Assembly: GCA_017399555.1 (NCBI GenBank)
Contig: JAFQBW010000045.1
Span: 21,871-85,870, forward strand
DNA: 64,000 nucleotides
Source of the DNA: Methanocorpusculum sp.
Lineage (GTDB): Archaea; Halobacteriota; Methanomicrobia; Methanomicrobiales; Methanocorpusculaceae
Direction of reading: 5' to 3'
The position numbers and the translations under genes were made by a program. The notes beneath the pieces are model-generated. The model saw only the letters and a list, made by a program, of their open reading frames with translations. It searched no databases and was not told the origin of the DNA. Of this stretch, positions 1-7,441 are shown piece after piece (the stretch's first letter is position 1; every line of letters starts with the position of its first letter).

Positions 1-892
1 CAATTTCTGCAAGCGCATCGCGGGCCGCATCCTCATGCCGGGAGATTGTTCCCGGATTGATGTTGTCGATATGCAGTGTCTGCAAATCGGGTGCGGCAGT
101 GCGGATTCCGGAGAAGAGGGTTTTTAGTTTGTCCGCATCCGGTTTCGGGAACTCCCCGCCGGAAACTCCGTATGCCAGAAGGTCCGGCTGGCGTCCCAGG
201 CGGAAATGTTTTGCCCCGGCGGCAGAAAGGGCCGCGGTTTCCGCAAAAATTCCGGCAGGGTCTCTCTGGCGCGGCATTCCGTAAAACGGTTCGGTGCAGA
301 AGGAACATCCGCCGGTAACACAGCGGAAACAGCCGCGGGCAGTTTCCAGTTCCAGCATAACATGCGGATACATGGGGTGCTGGAGAATGATATCTGCGCC
401 AAGGGCTGACCAGCGGTCAAAGTTCTGATAATCCAGAAGACCTTCCGGTTCGCCGCCGCAAAGATACGAGTCAAGCGCTGCCGCAGGGTCGCCGGAAAGC
501 ATTCCGGTCCAGCCGGAGACCGCCTGCCGTTTTGCGGCGTCTCCTCCTTCCGGAGAGTAGCCGAAGGAGATTGGACCGCCTAAAAATGCCGTTGTCTTTT
601 TCGAAAACGTAAATCCGAGCTGCTGAAGCTCTAAAAGCGTTGCCGGAGTTCCTGCCAGATATTTGCCCGGAACGGTCACGCCGGCAATCATGACCACGAG
701 TTTTGCGTCCCGAAGCGCGGCTGTCCGCATCGGGTCTTTTCTGAGCTGGTCGATGGTTACATACTCAGGAGACAGACCGTGTTCTTTCAAAACACCGGCA
801 ACGGTTCGGATATACGGGGAAATATAGGGAGGGACACCCAGACAGGCCGGCTCATCCACGTACCCGTCGATGATAACTGTCTCAGATGTCAT
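1..892 (-). CDS. B12-binding/radical SAM protein, C-terminus cut by window edge
   Basis: Reading the minus strand from ATG at 892 gives an open frame that runs off the left edge after about 297 codons. The N-terminal half looks like a Rossmann-type (B12-binding-like) domain; it carries repeated Pro/Gly turns and a VVMIAGVTVPGKYL stretch. The second half has a cysteine cluster GCFRCVTGGCSFCTEP, which resembles the radical SAM cluster-binding loop but with four residues between the first two ligands of the CVTGGCSFC core. Archaeal families of this build are annotated as B12-binding/radical SAM proteins of unknown substrate. The start overlaps the stop of mptE by 11 nt, so the two are probably co-transcribed. 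Assignment to radical SAM is fairly sure; the reaction is unknown. Confidence 0.7.
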   Translation of the reverse strand, partial: MTSETVIIDGYVDEPACLGVPPYISPYIRTVAGVLKEHGLSPEYVTIDQLRKDPMRTAALRDAKLVVMIAGVTVPGKYLAGTPATLLELQQLGFTFSKKTTAFLGGPISFGYSPEGGDAAKRQAVSGWTGMLSGDPAAALDSYLCGGEPEGLLDYQNFDRWSALGADIILQHPMYPHVMLELETARGCFRCVTGGCSFCTEPFYGMPRQRDPAGIFAETAALSAAGAKHFRLGRQPDLLAYGVSGGEFPKPDADKLKTLFSGIRTAAPDLQTLHIDNINPGTISRHEDAARDALAEI

Positions 893-1511
893 GACCGATG
901 AGATGGAGAAGTTTGCGCGCAATCATGAGTTTGCCATGTTTTACCGGGTCAACCGAGGTGTCATCCAGATCAAATCCGATAAGAGAGACCGAGGAGGCTC
1001 CCAGTTCATGTGCCGCAAAAACCCCGCAGTCTCCGTCCGAGAAACCGCCGAAGTTGTACACATTGGAAAGCGGCGCGCTCTGCGTGGTTCCGACAACCGG
1101 CCCCTGCATCTTCGGCACCCAGGACTTTACCAGCGGGATGTTGTCTCCGTGTGCATGGACGGCAAGAAGGGTTCCTTCGGCATTCATTTCCAGAACATCA
1201 TCATCCAGACCGTCTAAGTCAGTGAAGACAATCTGCGGCGTGACACCGCCTTTTTTCAAAACGCGGGCTGCGGCATCGGCGGCGATGACGATTTTTCCGG
1301 AAAAGTCGGTGTTTTTGATATCGGCGGGAAGAGACGGCGCGTTTCCGGCGACAATTACCTCTGCATTGCAGAGCATCCCGGAAAGCAGTTCAAAATCGTC
1401 GCGCGAAAGAAGAGAGGATAAGATGCGTGCCGCCTCTTCATCCTCTTCGCGGCCGAAGCCGAAGTAGTCCAGAATCCGCTGATAGTAGGGTTCCCACTCT
1501 TCAAACTTCAT
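882..1511 (-). CDS. mptE: 6-hydroxymethyl-7,8-dihydropterin pyrophosphokinase, archaeal MptE type
   Basis: The 209-residue product matches the DUF115/MptE family, which transfers pyrophosphate to 6-hydroxymethyl-dihydropterin on the way to tetrahydromethanopterin. Visible landmarks are VIVAGNAPSLP near residue 60, the acidic VFTDLDGLDDD near 105, VHAHGDN near 125 and GGFSDGDCG near 160, the conserved nucleotide and metal-binding elements of the family. The open frame extends nine codons further upstream, but ATG 1511 (MKFEEW) is preferred because it matches the usual family N-terminus and gives an 11-nt overlap with the upstream stop. It sits in a chain with the RCK-DHH protein and the radical SAM protein. 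Function is from family knowledge. Confidence 0.85.
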   Translation of the reverse strand: MKFEEWEPYYQRILDYFGFGREEDEEAARILSSLLSRDDFELLSGMLCNAEVIVAGNAPSLPADIKNTDFSGKIVIAADAAARVLKKGGVTPQIVFTDLDGLDDDVLEMNAEGTLLAVHAHGDNIPLVKSWVPKMQGPVVGTTQSAPLSNVYNFGGFSDGDCGVFAAHELGASSVSLIGFDLDDTSVDPVKHGKLMIARKLLHLIGHDI

Positions 1512-2991
1512 CGTCTTCGTCCTCGGCAATACCGACAAGCTTCATGAAGTTGGCAAGCACCGAGTCAATAATCATCGCGAGCAGTTCATCCTTGTCTTTT
1601 ACCAGAGAGAATGCCTGCAGCGGAATTGACATGGCGGCCATAGTTGCATGACCGCCGGCGGATGCTCCGGGGATGTCGGCAAATGCCTCTTTTAATACAT
1701 CACCGACATGCAGTCTGATGTCTTTGTTTCTGGCAGAGAGGATAATTGCGGTATCAGTGATACCGTAGACCAGCGAGGTGGTGACTCCTTCCAGATTTAA
1801 GAGGAGGTCTGCGGCCTGCGGGACTGCATCGCGGTTTCTGATATAGCCGACATTGGTGAAGAGGTATCCCTGGCGAATCTCGCGGTTCTGGATTGCGGCG
1901 CCAATTACTTCTATAGTCTCCAGGGAAATGGACGGCGCCATGACAAGCTCTAAGAGCTGGCGGTCTGCGTACGGCAGAAGGAAGGCGGCGTTGTGTAAAT
2001 CCTGCGGGGAGACATTTCTCTGGAACTCGTGCGTATCTGCGCGGATACCGTAGAAGAGCGCGGTTGCGAGTTTGGTATCGAGCGGGAGGTATAACTCCTG
2101 CAGATACTGGGCAAAGATGGAGGCGGTCGCTCCTGCATCGGAGCGGATATCCATGAAGTCCGGCATATGGACTCTTTCCACGCCTTCTGTGCTGTGGTGG
2201 TCGATGATGATATTGATATTGGAATCTGATGGAAGGTCGTTGTTCATGCCGGGGGCGACACAGTCAACTAATGCCGTGTAGTCACATTCTGCAAGAATCT
2301 CCGGAGTGAGGCGTTCCATCTTGATTTCCAGGAGGTTGACGAATGCGCGGTTTTCCTGGTGTCCGATGTTTCCTTCGTAGAGAATGCGGGTTTTCAGTTT
2401 GCCCTTGGATGCTTCTTCAGCAATAACGCTGAGTGCTATTGCACTGGAGATTGCATCCGGGTCCGGGTTTTTGTGGGTGATAATTCCAAGCGTTCCGGTC
2501 CAGGATTCAAGAAGAGAGAAGAGTTTCTGTGCGTTTCTTGCCGCAATCAGGTTCACCATGTGGTTGACCGCCGATTTGGCAACAACCTGCTGCGGGTAGA
2601 GGACAACGTCCGCTCCGGCGTCAGCTAACTGGTCGGAGGAGAAGTGGTCTGCCGAGCGTGCAATGATGTTTGCTGCCGGGTAGCGGCTTCTGATGTGCAT
2701 GACGCCTGCGAGGTTTGCATCTTTGTTGGAAGAGAGGACAAAGGCAACCTCCGGTTCCGGCATTGTGTCATAGAATGCGTCATCGGTGATATCGCCGAGC
2801 ATGACCTGGTGGCGGTGATCGCGTAAATCATCCAGGCGCTTTTCGTCATAATCAACGACTAAGATGTTTTCATCCGGTTCATGCAGCTCTTCAAGGACGT
2901 TATATCCGATACTGCCGCATCCGAGGATGACATATTTTATTTTCTTCTTCTGAATAAGGGACAGGGGAGAGACCCCATCTGTTTCAGCCAT
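1501..2991 (-). CDS. DHH-family phosphoesterase with N-terminal RCK/TrkA-N domain
   Basis: The 496-residue protein begins with a nucleotide-binding Rossmann domain (YVILGCGSIGYNVLEEL near residue 20, acidic VVDYDE at the end of strand two), as in RCK/TrkA-N domains that bind NAD or other nucleotides. From about residue 160 it is a DHH phosphoesterase: THKNPDPDAISSA (motif I), DCVAP, IIDHHSTEG (the DHH motif) and a C-terminal DHHA1 segment ending GGHATMAAMSIP. Such RCK-DHH fusions are known in euryarchaea; a link to cyclic-dinucleotide or nano-RNA hydrolysis is plausible but unproven. ATG 2991 has a TTTAATAT box about 30 nt upstream on the minus strand and little 5' leader. It heads the three-gene chain. 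Confidence 0.85.
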   Translation of the reverse strand: MAETDGVSPLSLIQKKKIKYVILGCGSIGYNVLEELHEPDENILVVDYDEKRLDDLRDHRHQVMLGDITDDAFYDTMPEPEVAFVLSSNKDANLAGVMHIRSRYPAANIIARSADHFSSDQLADAGADVVLYPQQVVAKSAVNHMVNLIAARNAQKLFSLLESWTGTLGIITHKNPDPDAISSAIALSVIAEEASKGKLKTRILYEGNIGHQENRAFVNLLEIKMERLTPEILAECDYTALVDCVAPGMNNDLPSDSNINIIIDHHSTEGVERVHMPDFMDIRSDAGATASIFAQYLQELYLPLDTKLATALFYGIRADTHEFQRNVSPQDLHNAAFLLPYADRQLLELVMAPSISLETIEVIGAAIQNREIRQGYLFTNVGYIRNRDAVPQAADLLLNLEGVTTSLVYGITDTAIILSARNKDIRLHVGDVLKEAFADIPGASAGGHATMAAMSIPLQAFSLVKDKDELLAMIIDSVLANFMKLVGIAEDEDDEV

Positions 2992-3063
2992 ACCATATTT
3001 GTTTGTACCGTGAGATATTAAATCTGCATGTGAGACAGAATTCTGCCGAACAAAAAAGAAATC

Positions 3064-3071
3064 TATAAATA
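3064..3071 (+). promoter_or_regulatory. TATA box of tRNA-Lys copy 1
   Basis: The sequence TATAAATA lies exactly 61 nt before the mature tRNA 5' end. The second tRNA-Lys copy has the same octamer at the same spacing, which supports it as the functional box A element. Confidence 0.75.
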
Positions 3072-3124
3072 CTTATGAATGCAATGTATTTAGGTCAAGC
3101 TACAAGAGTGAGCTTACAAGTACC

Positions 3125-3198
3125 GGGCCCGTGGCTTAGTCAGGCATAGCGTCGGACTCTTAATCCGAATGTCAGGGGTTCAAATCCCTTCGGGCCCG
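3125..3198 (+). tRNA. tRNA-Lys (anticodon CUU), copy 1
   Basis: A full cloverleaf folds by eye: acceptor stem GGGCCCG/CGGGCCC with discriminator G, anticodon stem TCGGA/TCCGA with loop CTCTTAA (anticodon CTT) and T-arm AGGGG-TTCAAAT-CCCTT. There is no intron and CCA is not encoded. The gene is followed by a T-rich CTTCTTTTTCT run that likely ends transcription. It is identical over 74 nt to the copy at 3334-3407. Confidence 0.97.
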
Positions 3199-3272
3199 CT
3201 TCTTTTTCTGAATTTTCTTACAACTCATCAAAGATGCCGTTTCCTGCATTTCTTCCGGAAAGAAGCGGATTG

Positions 3273-3280
3273 TATAAATA
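3273..3280 (+). promoter_or_regulatory. TATA box of tRNA-Lys copy 2
   Basis: TATAAATA lies 61 nt upstream of the second tRNA-Lys gene, the same spacing as in copy 1. Confidence 0.75.
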
Positions 3281-3333
3281 GTCGGAGAGACAATCTATTT
3301 AGGTCAAGCTGCAAGAGTAAGCTTGCAAGTACC

Positions 3334-3407
3334 GGGCCCGTGGCTTAGTCAGGCATAGCGTCGGACTCTTAATCCGAATGTCAGGGGTTCAAATCCCTTC
3401 GGGCCCG
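3334..3407 (+). tRNA. tRNA-Lys (anticodon CUU), copy 2
   Basis: This is a base-for-base identical copy of the tRNA at 3125-3198, with its own TATA box, similar leader and the same T-rich trailer. It has no intron and no encoded CCA. Two adjacent copies imply a gene-dosage effect for the CUU-reading lysine tRNA, or a recent unequal crossover kept uniform by gene conversion. About 200 nt follow before the next gene; they hold an AT-rich stretch with TTATTAG near 3500 and the leader of the binding-protein gene. Confidence 0.97.
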
Positions 3408-3606
3408 CTTCTTTTTCTGATTTCAAAAATTACTGCATCCCACTGTCTCCAAAAGAGGAAAAGGGCAGATACGCAATACAGCAGGCAGAAGAACAACATT
3501 TATTAGTGTACGAAAACAACTATTCAAATTAGTGAAGGGAGGGCGGATATGCTGTTTTGGAGTATGTTCCGCAGACTGCCTTCTCTATATTTGAGGTGTA
3601 TTTTAC

Positions 3607-4482
3607 ATGAAGAAATCAGTATTTGCAGTTCTTGCTGTACTCCTTCTTGCCGCACTCTTTGTCGGCGGAGTTTCTGCAGAGAAAGTCATCGCAGGCGTTG
3701 ACGACCTTGCAGGAGCAAAGATTGGTGTCCAGATTGGAACTACTGGCCACATCTATGCAACAACCTATGAAGGTGATGAAGCCGGAACTACCGTTACTCC
3801 GTACAACAAAGGTGCTGATGCAGTTCAGGCATTAAAGACCAACAAGATTGACTGTGTCATTATCGACAACCTTCCGGCAGAGAGCTTTGTCTCCAAGAAC
3901 CCGGACTTAATGATTCTTGACAGTGCACTTGATGATGAGCTTGGTATCGAAACCTATGCAATTGCTCTTAAGAAGAACAGTGAGTTAACTGCAAAGATTA
4001 ACGATGCACTTGCAAAACTTGAGGCAGACGGCACTCTCGACCAGATTAAACTCAACTACATCGGTGACGATGCAGGAACTATGCCGTACGTCAAGAAGGA
4101 TGTCGAGCGCCCGAACGGAGTTCTTGTCATGGCAACCAATGCAGAATTCCCGCCGTATGAGTACTACGAAGGTGGAGTTGTTGTTGGTATTGATGCAGAC
4201 ATTGCACAGGCAATCTGCGATGAACTTGGCTACGAGTTAAAGATTACTGACATGGGATTCGATGCTATTATCCCAGCAGTTGAATCTGGAAAGGCAGATG
4301 TTGGAATTGCAGGTCTTTCTGTTACTGAGGACAGATTAAAGAATGTTGACTTCTCCAACTCGTACACAACTGCAAAGCAGGTTATCATCGTCAAGAACCC
4401 TGAGGCAGCCGCATCCCCGGCACCGATTCTCGGACTTCTTGCAGGTCTTGGAGTGGCAGCACTTGCCCTCAGAAGACTCTAA
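3607..4482 (+). CDS. Polar amino-acid ABC transporter binding protein with circularly permuted domain order
   Basis: This is a 291-residue family 3 solute-binding protein. Residues 1-24 are a Sec signal peptide (MKKS, hydrophobic core, GVSA-E). Family 3 proteins normally start with the lobe I segment (ATNAEFPPYEYYEGG...) and then reach lobe II (DDLAGAKIGVQIGTTG...). Here the order is reversed: the lobe II segment and the closing lobe I helices occupy about residues 28-155, a linker follows, and the canonical N-terminal segment with VVGIDADIA and AGLSVTEDRLKNVDFS occupies about 170-263. The tail from 270 is SPAPI, a hydrophobic stretch and RR, like an archaeosortase-type anchor. A GAGGTG ribosome site lies nine bases before ATG. 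The permease and ATPase follow directly. Confidence 0.88.
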   Translation: MKKSVFAVLAVLLLAALFVGGVSAEKVIAGVDDLAGAKIGVQIGTTGHIYATTYEGDEAGTTVTPYNKGADAVQALKTNKIDCVIIDNLPAESFVSKNPDLMILDSALDDELGIETYAIALKKNSELTAKINDALAKLEADGTLDQIKLNYIGDDAGTMPYVKKDVERPNGVLVMATNAEFPPYEYYEGGVVVGIDADIAQAICDELGYELKITDMGFDAIIPAVESGKADVGIAGLSVTEDRLKNVDFSNSYTTAKQVIIVKNPEAAASPAPILGLLAGLGVAALALRRL

Positions 4483-4542
4483 CTTTTTTTTCAATACGAT
4501 AAGTAACAATTATTATTGTCTCAGACATCCAACAGTATAGAA

Positions 4543-5331
4543 ATGTCTTTTGAATATTCCAGGAAATCCGCGCTGAGGCTATTTCTTTTTGTCCTTGCCG
4601 TATTCCTTTGTATCTCCATCGTTGCCACTCCGGCCGCTGCCGCTGAGGAGCAGACATTCACTGAGAAATTCTATCAGAATTTTATTGAGGATGACCGGTA
4701 CAAATATCTGGTAACCGGTCTGCAGAATACGCTGATTATCACAGTTTTCTCGCTGATTATGGGTCTGGTGCTTGGAGCGCTTATCGCGATTGTACGCACG
4801 GTCCATGACATGAAGGGAAAGCTGAAGCTTTTAAATCTCGTTGCCCGCGGTTACTTAACGGTCATTCGCGGAACGCCGGTCTTAATTCAGCTGCTTATCA
4901 TCTACTTTGTAATTTTTGCATCGGTGGATATTGCTCTGGTTCCTGTCGCTATAGTTGCCTTCGGTTTGAACTCTGCCGCCTATATTGCAGAGATTATCCG
5001 CGCCGGAATCAATGCTGTTCCAAAGGGACAGTTCGAGGCAGGTTCAAGTTTAGGTCTTCCATTCGCAATTACGATGATTACCATTATTCTCCCGCAGGCA
5101 ATCAAGAATATCCTGCCGGCTCTCTGTAACGAGGGTATTGTTCTCTTAAAGGAGACCTCGGTTTCCGGTTACATTGGTCTGATTGATTTAACCAAAGGAG
5201 GAGATATCATCCGCAGTCAGACGTATGAGGCATTCATGCCGTACATTGCGGTTGCGTTAATCTATCTGACGGTGGTTGTTGTCTTAACGCACTTTGTCAA
5301 GAAACTGGAGGTGAAGTTAAATGCCAGCTAA
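4543..5331 (+). CDS. Polar amino-acid ABC transporter permease with an extra N-terminal signal-like segment
   Basis: The 262-residue protein is a HisM/GlnP-type inner-membrane permease. The binding-protein-dependent transport domain starts near residue 60 ([13 protein letters not shown]) and has the ATPase-coupling EAA loop [23 protein letters not shown] in two pieces around residues 150-170. The first 35 residues (basic [10 protein letters not shown], hydrophobic run, [10 protein letters not shown]) look like a cleavable signal peptide, which free-standing permeases normally lack. ATG 4543 is chosen over the TTG at 4516 because it begins this signal-like segment. The stop overlaps the ATPase start by 11 nt. 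Similarity of [14 protein letters not shown] to clostridial permeases is from memory and suggests transfer. Confidence 0.88.
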   Translation: MSFEYSRKSALRLFLFVLAVFLCISIVATPAAAAEEQTFTEKFYQNFIEDDRYKYLVTGLQNTLIITVFSLIMGLVLGALIAIVRTVHDMKGKLKLLNLVARGYLTVIRGTPVLIQLLIIYFVIFASVDIALVPVAIVAFGLNSAAYIAEIIRAGINAVPKGQFEAGSSLGLPFAITMITIILPQAIKNILPALCNEGIVLLKETSVSGYIGLIDLTKGGDIIRSQTYEAFMPYIAVALIYLTVVVVLTHFVKKLEVKLNAS

Positions 5332-6064
5332 GGGTGAGGTTTTAATTCAGGTAAAGAATCTGCAGAAGGCGTTTGGAGACCATGAGGTCTTAAAGGGAAT
5401 CAATACAGAAATCCGCGAAGGAGAGGTTGTGGCCATCGTCGGCCCTTCCGGATGCGGAAAGTCCACCTTCCTGCGTTCCTTAAACCTGCTCGAAGTCCCG
5501 ACCGGCGGTCAGATTCTCTTTGAAGGGGTTGACATTACTGACAAATCCGTTAACATCAACAAGATGCGGGAAAAAATCGGCATGGTGTTCCAGCAGTTCA
5601 ATCTCTTCCCGAACATGACAGTCAAGGACAACATCATGCTTGCCCCGACCAGACTGAAGGTGATGTCCAAGGAAGAGGCATCGAAGAAGGCTGACGAACT
5701 CCTGAAAAGAATCGGTCTTTCCGAGAAGGCAGATGCAAGACCGCAGCAGCTTTCCGGCGGTCAGCAGCAGAGAATCGCTATCGTCCGCTCCCTGGCCATG
5801 AACCCAGATGTTATGCTCTTTGATGAGCCGACCTCCGCACTTGACCCGGAGATGGTCGGTGAAGTCTTAAGCCTGATGAAGGACCTGGCAGAGTCCGGCA
5901 TGACGATGATTATCGTAACCCATGAGATGGGATTCGCCCGCGAAGTCGCAGACCGCGTGATGTTCATCAACGACGGAGTAATCCAGGAAGAAAACACTCC
6001 GCAGGAGTTCTTCACAAACCCGCAGCACCCGCGCCTGAAAGAGTTCCTGTCCAAGGTGCTCTAA
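5321..6064 (+). CDS. Polar amino-acid ABC transporter ATP-binding protein (GlnQ/HisP type)
   Basis: The 247-residue ATPase energises the transporter encoded just upstream. All expected motifs are present: Walker [10 protein letters not shown] near residue 40, Q-loop VFQQFNLFP near 90, signature LSGGQQQR near 145, Walker [13 protein letters not shown] near 165 and the switch histidine in VTHEMGF near 200. Length and motif spacing are normal for the GlnQ group. The ATG lies inside the end of the permease gene and has a strong GGAGGTGA site, so translation is coupled. A T-rich run (CTTCTCTTTTTTTACG) directly after the stop likely terminates the three-gene operon. Confidence 0.95.
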   Translation: MPAKGEVLIQVKNLQKAFGDHEVLKGINTEIREGEVVAIVGPSGCGKSTFLRSLNLLEVPTGGQILFEGVDITDKSVNINKMREKIGMVFQQFNLFPNMTVKDNIMLAPTRLKVMSKEEASKKADELLKRIGLSEKADARPQQLSGGQQQRIAIVRSLAMNPDVMLFDEPTSALDPEMVGEVLSLMKDLAESGMTMIIVTHEMGFAREVADRVMFINDGVIQEENTPQEFFTNPQHPRLKEFLSKVL

Positions 6065-6192
6065 TCTTCTTCTCTTTTTTTACGCGTTTTCCGTTCGGCT
6101 TCGGAGAGGCGCATTTCCTACGCGAAAAACGCTCCAACACACCCTCACAGAAACCGCAAAATCACTACTATCACCCAATAGTTAGCAAGGGT

Positions 6193-6221
6193 TATCTATT
6201 CTGAAAATCCATTAATAGATA
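6193..6221. repeat. 8-bp inverted repeat upstream of the PhoU/TrkA-C gene
   Basis: TATCTATT at 6193-6200 is matched by AATAGATA at 6214-6221 with a 13-nt spacer. The right arm ends 7 nt before the start codon at 6229, so it could be an operator or a leader hairpin. Confidence 0.45.
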
Positions 6222-6228
6222 CAGACTT

Positions 6229-7437
6229 ATGGACCGTGACTATCAACCAATCAACCTCAAAGATGTCTTAATCGAAATGAAGGACATCTCCGAACTTGCG
6301 GTTGATTTGGCTTACTCCGCCGTGCTTTTTGAAAGCAGCGCAATCGCTGACGAAGTAATCGAACTTGAAGAGCAGATGAACGATCTGGTGTATCAGGCAA
6401 GAATCACCAGTATGATGAGCGTCAGAAGGATTGAAGAGACCGAACCAATGAGCGGTCTCTTACAGCTTGCCGAAGCATCCCAGCGCATCTCCAACCATGC
6501 CGCAGATATTGGAAAGAACATCATGCGCCATGTATCCTTCCCGGCAAACCTGCGCCGTGCTCTCCCTGATGCAGAGGAAGCAACCCACCGGACCGTTGTT
6601 GCTCCGGGAAGTCCGCTGGACGGTGCCCGCTTAGGAGACATCAAACTCCAGTCCGCAACCGGAATCCGCGTCATTTTAATCCGCCGCATGCAGCAGAGAA
6701 TCTATGACCCGGACAAACACGCAGTGCTTCGGGCAGGCGATGTCTTAATCGGCAGAGGTCCGGACTACGGATACTCCGAACTCTGCAGACTTGCCGGACA
6801 GCCGGAACCGGCTGACGAGGATGCTGCAGCAGATTCTATCAGCGATCTCGACCGTGCGGCACAGCTCATGATTGAGATGAAGAACATCAGCGAACTTGCT
6901 GTCGGCCTTGCCTACTCCGCCCTTCTTCACGAGAACTTAGACCTCGCAAACGAGGTCGTTGCCCTCGAAGAAGAGCTTGACGAGATGCGTCTTCAGCTCG
7001 ACCTCTGGACTCTGCAGGCCGCAAAGAAGACTGAAGACGTCGCAAGCCTGCGCGGAATGTTTTACATGTCCTCCTTTGCCGAATCCATCTCGGATGCCGC
7101 ATGCTCCATCGCTGATGTGGTCATCCGCGAAATTGACGTCCCGCCAATCATCAAACGCATCGTCCGCGAGTCTGATGAAGTCATCTCCTGGGTCACGGTC
7201 GCCAAAGGCTCTGCCTTAGACGGAAAAGCACTCGCCGAAAGCAAAGTGGGCTCAGTCACGGGCATGGTTATTATCGCCATTAAGAGCGGAAACCGCTGGA
7301 TTTACCGTCCAAGCAGAAACGTTGTTCTCAAAGCAGGAGACCTTTTAGTCGCCCGCGGAAGACGCGACGGAGAAGAGAAGCTGTACGGCCTTTGCGGTGC
7401 AGATATCGAAGAACTGGAAGAGTTCGAAGAGGAATAA
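6229..7437 (+). CDS. Tandem PhoU-like plus TrkA-C protein, probable ion-transport regulator
   Basis: The 402-residue protein is built of two similar halves. Each has a helical PhoU-like segment that begins ...IEMKDISELAVDLAYSA (near residue 12) or IEMKNISELAVGLAYSA (near 218), and then a TrkA-C/RCK-C domain (GSPLDGARLGDIKLQSATG near 125 and GSALDGKALAESKVGSVTG near 325; each closes with AGDVLIGRG or AGDLLVARG). There is no transmembrane segment, so it is cytosolic. TrkA-C domains bind nucleotides such as c-di-AMP in related channels, so a role in cation homeostasis is likely but inferred. The next gene, a RecJ-like nuclease, starts 4 nt after its stop. Confidence 0.85.
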   Translation: MDRDYQPINLKDVLIEMKDISELAVDLAYSAVLFESSAIADEVIELEEQMNDLVYQARITSMMSVRRIEETEPMSGLLQLAEASQRISNHAADIGKNIMRHVSFPANLRRALPDAEEATHRTVVAPGSPLDGARLGDIKLQSATGIRVILIRRMQQRIYDPDKHAVLRAGDVLIGRGPDYGYSELCRLAGQPEPADEDAAADSISDLDRAAQLMIEMKNISELAVGLAYSALLHENLDLANEVVALEEELDEMRLQLDLWTLQAAKKTEDVASLRGMFYMSSFAESISDAACSIADVVIREIDVPPIIKRIVRESDEVISWVTVAKGSALDGKALAESKVGSVTGMVIIAIKSGNRWIYRPSRNVVLKAGDLLVARGRRDGEEKLYGLCGADIEELEEFEEE

Positions 7438-7441
7438 AAAA

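Larger units (their letters stand above)
3064..3420 (+). repeat. Tandem direct duplication of a tRNA-Lys transcription unit (period 209 nt)
   Basis: Units 3064-3211 and 3273-3420 repeat the TATA box, the leader from about TTTAGGTCAAGCT, the whole tRNA and the terminal CTTCTTTTTCTGA. The stretch between TATA box and leader has diverged, as has the spacer between units, so the duplication is not brand new while the tRNA itself is kept identical. In the leader, three purine positions differ together between copies (A/G/A against G/A/G). Confidence 0.9.

Noticed and set aside
124..474. Minus-strand frame of 116 codons near the left edge
   Set aside because: It lies in another phase of the radical SAM gene, which runs open across the same region with recognisable cysteine motifs.
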